Both the position numbers and the translations under genes were made by a program. Below the pieces are notes generated by a model. That model was given only the letters and a program-made list of their open reading frames with translations. It had not been told where the DNA came from and did no database searches. A stretch of 7,448 nucleotides of DNA from Candidatus Bathyarchaeota archaeon (GTDB lineage Archaea; Thermoproteota; Bathyarchaeia; RBG-16-48-13; GCA-020345945), in assembly GCA_020345945.1 (NCBI GenBank), contig CP070773.1:699907-707354 (forward strand). Reading direction: 5' to 3'. Positions within the stretch are counted from its first letter, which is position 1. Every line of letters starts with the position of its first letter. Shown here in pieces: positions 6,320-7,448 of the stretch.

Positions 6320-6348
6320 TTGTATTCGCGTGTTACCACACGATACAA
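6320..6348 (-). repeat. 11-bp inverted repeat in the operon leader
   Basis: On the plus strand TTGTAT (6320-6325) pairs with ATACAA (6343-6348) and CGTGT (6329-6333) with ACACG (6338-6342), with a 3-base bulge (6326-6328) and a 4-base loop. It may be an RNA hairpin in the leader or a protein-binding operator. It directly precedes the ribosome-site hairpin. Confidence 0.6.
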
Positions 6349-6378
6349 GTAACTCGTAGAAGCTACTAGTATTTAGGT

Positions 6379-6393
6379 GATATCTTTAAGAGT
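6379..6393 (-). promoter_or_regulatory. Candidate TATA element of the membrane operon
   Basis: The minus strand reads ACTCTTAAAGATATC. Archaeal spacing gives a start near 6360 and a leader of about 65 bases that contains both hairpins. TAAATACT at 6368-6375 is an alternative and would start the transcript near the top of the first hairpin. Confidence 0.35.
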
Positions 6394-6443
6394 AATACCC
6401 GTGGAATACAGTTTTTGCTTATTCCACAATTCGAGGGTCTTAA

Positions 6444-6489
6444 GCTATCTCCTCCTTTTTCTTCGCATCAAAAGAAGGATGAAGATAGC
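6444..6489 (-). repeat. Imperfect inverted repeat downstream of the partial KOW-domain gene
   Basis: GCTATCT (6444-6450) pairs with AGATAGC (6483-6489), and further partial pairing continues inward between the pyrimidine-rich arm and AAGAAGGATG. It lies 28 bases after the stop of the leftward gene. It may mark the 3' end or protect the mRNA; no T-run follows on the minus strand, so it is not a typical terminator. Confidence 0.4.
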
Positions 6490-6517
6490 GTCCTTCGCGG
6501 TAGGTGGGAGATGGCTT

Positions 6518-7448
6518 CTATTCCTCTATTAGCTCAACGTTGGCTCTTGGAACTGAAACCTTCCTGCCATCTTCCAGCTCGACGTCCAAGACTCTCACGT
6601 AAGATTCTGTCTCAACCTTATGTAGCTCGATTGGTAGTTCAGTGACCTTTCCTAGAGCCCCGAAGTATGGCGGTCCAATAACCCTGACAGGGAGACCAGG
6701 TCTCAGCCCTTCTAGAAGCCTTTTCGCATCTTCATCAGCCACTTGATCACCAATCGTAAGATCACTCTCATAAGGGATGATAATCTCCGGGCGGATTACA
6801 CCTGCACGAATTTGAGTGGCACCATTTATGCAGGCAAGCCTGCCCTCCAACTTGTCCAATAACTCGAAGGTCTTTCTTGCCATCCTCATTCTACCAAAAC
6901 CTTCAGTGAGTATGATCGTGAGGCCTAGTTGTTCCTTTCCGGTGATAGCAACCCCTATTTCGTAGCCCAAAAAATTGCTCAGATCCTCGTCTCTAATACC
7001 GCCTACGATTATCGCCCTGACGTCTGTCTCAACGGCTTTCTGTATGGCATCCTTTTCTACGAAGGATCCGCCTACAATAATCTTCCCTGAGCATTCTGCT
7101 GTGATCTTATCCGGACTTAAAACGTCGTCTGGAGTCTCCGACAACATCATAAGCTCTCCGTGAGTCTCACCTCCTATCCCGAAAATACCTTGGATCAGAG
7201 CTGCGGTCGTGGTTATACCTACTCCTTCTCTCGGGAGAATCTTGGTTACCGTACCTGGTATGTATGCATCTAAGAAGATAGGAATAGGGGGCTCTCTAAT
7301 CATGATCTGACCAGTGACGTCGGAGTAATACTCAATGACGCCCTTTACGGAGGAGCGACATGTCTTATCAAAGAAACTTATGAAGCCCTTCTTGTAGGCG
7401 ATAATATCATCAGCATCTACTTGATCGTCTACCTTCTTGAGCAGGTAT
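6518..7448 (-). CDS. Barrel-sandwich/KOW-type protein of unknown function, 5' end outside window
   Basis: The frame stays open from the stop at 6518 to the right edge: 309 residues are visible and the true start lies outside. An ATG at 7303 is internal, since conserved-looking sequence continues upstream. Visible parts in order are KKVDDQVDADDIIAYK (4-19 of the fragment), like the turn of a biotinyl/lipoyl or HlyD barrel-sandwich domain; TGQIMIREPPIP and AYIPGTVTKILPREGVGI (45-78); IQGIFGIGGETHGEL (85-99); an alternating strand-helix middle with KIIVGGSF and RAIIVGGI, resembling a regulatory alpha/beta domain; and a C-terminal SH3/KOW-like stretch with LPVRVIGPPYFGALGKV and VPRANVELIEE (about 247-309). 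No signal or membrane segment is seen, so it is likely cytoplasmic. From memory, this REPPxP/AYIPGxV/GIFGxGGE family accompanies DUF6754-type membrane genes, as here. No enzyme activity can be assigned. It is probably transcribed separately from the operon 223 bases downstream. Confidence 0.85.
   Translation of the reverse strand, partial: YLLKKVDDQVDADDIIAYKKGFISFFDKTCRSSVKGVIEYYSDVTGQIMIREPPIPIFLDAYIPGTVTKILPREGVGITTTAALIQGIFGIGGETHGELMMLSETPDDVLSPDKITAECSGKIIVGGSFVEKDAIQKAVETDVRAIIVGGIRDEDLSNFLGYEIGVAITGKEQLGLTIILTEGFGRMRMARKTFELLDKLEGRLACINGATQIRAGVIRPEIIIPYESDLTIGDQVADEDAKRLLEGLRPGLPVRVIGPPYFGALGKVTELPIELHKVETESYVRVLDVELEDGRKVSVPRANVELIEE

Noticed and set aside
6415..6645. Plus-strand open frame of 76 codons covering the inverted repeat
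   Set aside because: About half of it is antisense to the KOW-type gene; no promoter, no ribosome site and no recognisable protein features.
6518..7303. Reading the KOW-type gene as complete, starting at the ATG at 7303
   Set aside because: The frame continues without a stop to the window edge and encodes a plausible barrel-sandwich-like segment directly upstream, so the ATG is internal.

Overview
The window most likely comes from an uncultivated archaeon of moderate GC. I base this on short TATA/BRE-like elements placed so that transcripts would be leaderless or nearly so, on TTG starts, and on the gene families present. Lineage is inference: an Asgard archaeon (Thorarchaeia-like) or a Bathyarchaeia-like genome would fit, and a bacterium is not strictly excluded.

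Left part (1-2422): three peptidase-U32-family genes. A 5'-terminal fragment on the minus strand (1-374) lies back to back with a complete paralogue on the plus strand (486-1556). The two are about half identical over the shared N-terminal region. The plus-strand gene overlaps a second, shorter U32-related gene (1553-2422) by ATGA. Their cysteine spacings match those of the bacterial 4Fe-4S proteins UbiU (C-x6-C...C...C) and UbiV (C...C-x13-C-x3-C), so the pair looks like an archaeal UbiU/UbiV-type heterodimer rather than a protease.

Middle (2397-3197): two small minus-strand genes. One encodes an NTF2/SnoaL-like protein whose 3' end overlaps the UbiV-like gene convergently. The other encodes a small helical protein of unknown function with a charged C-terminal tail. 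They are 15 bases apart and probably share a transcript.

Right part (3257-7448): a minus-strand membrane operon of four genes, in transcription order a DUF6754-like anchored protein (6294-5509), a polytopic protein (5507-4881), a two-helix anchored ectodomain protein (4865-4005) and a second polytopic protein (3985-3293). It ends in a hairpin plus T8 terminator (3257-3284). Upstream in the same direction is the 3' part of a gene for a large soluble protein (6518 to past the right edge) with a lipoyl/HlyD-like segment, a conserved AYIPG/GIFGIGGE core and a C-terminal KOW/SH3-like domain. These families appear to recur together in uncharacterised membrane loci of archaea and bacteria. Together they are the best candidate here for an undescribed system, probably an envelope complex of one cytoplasmic protein, two anchored domains and two polytopic subunits. 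The operon leader can fold into two adjacent hairpins, one covering the Shine-Dalgarno sequence.

No rRNA, tRNA, CRISPR array or mobile element was seen. No gene-free stretch exceeds 300 bases; the longest (6295-6517) holds the operon promoter, its structured leader and an inverted repeat.
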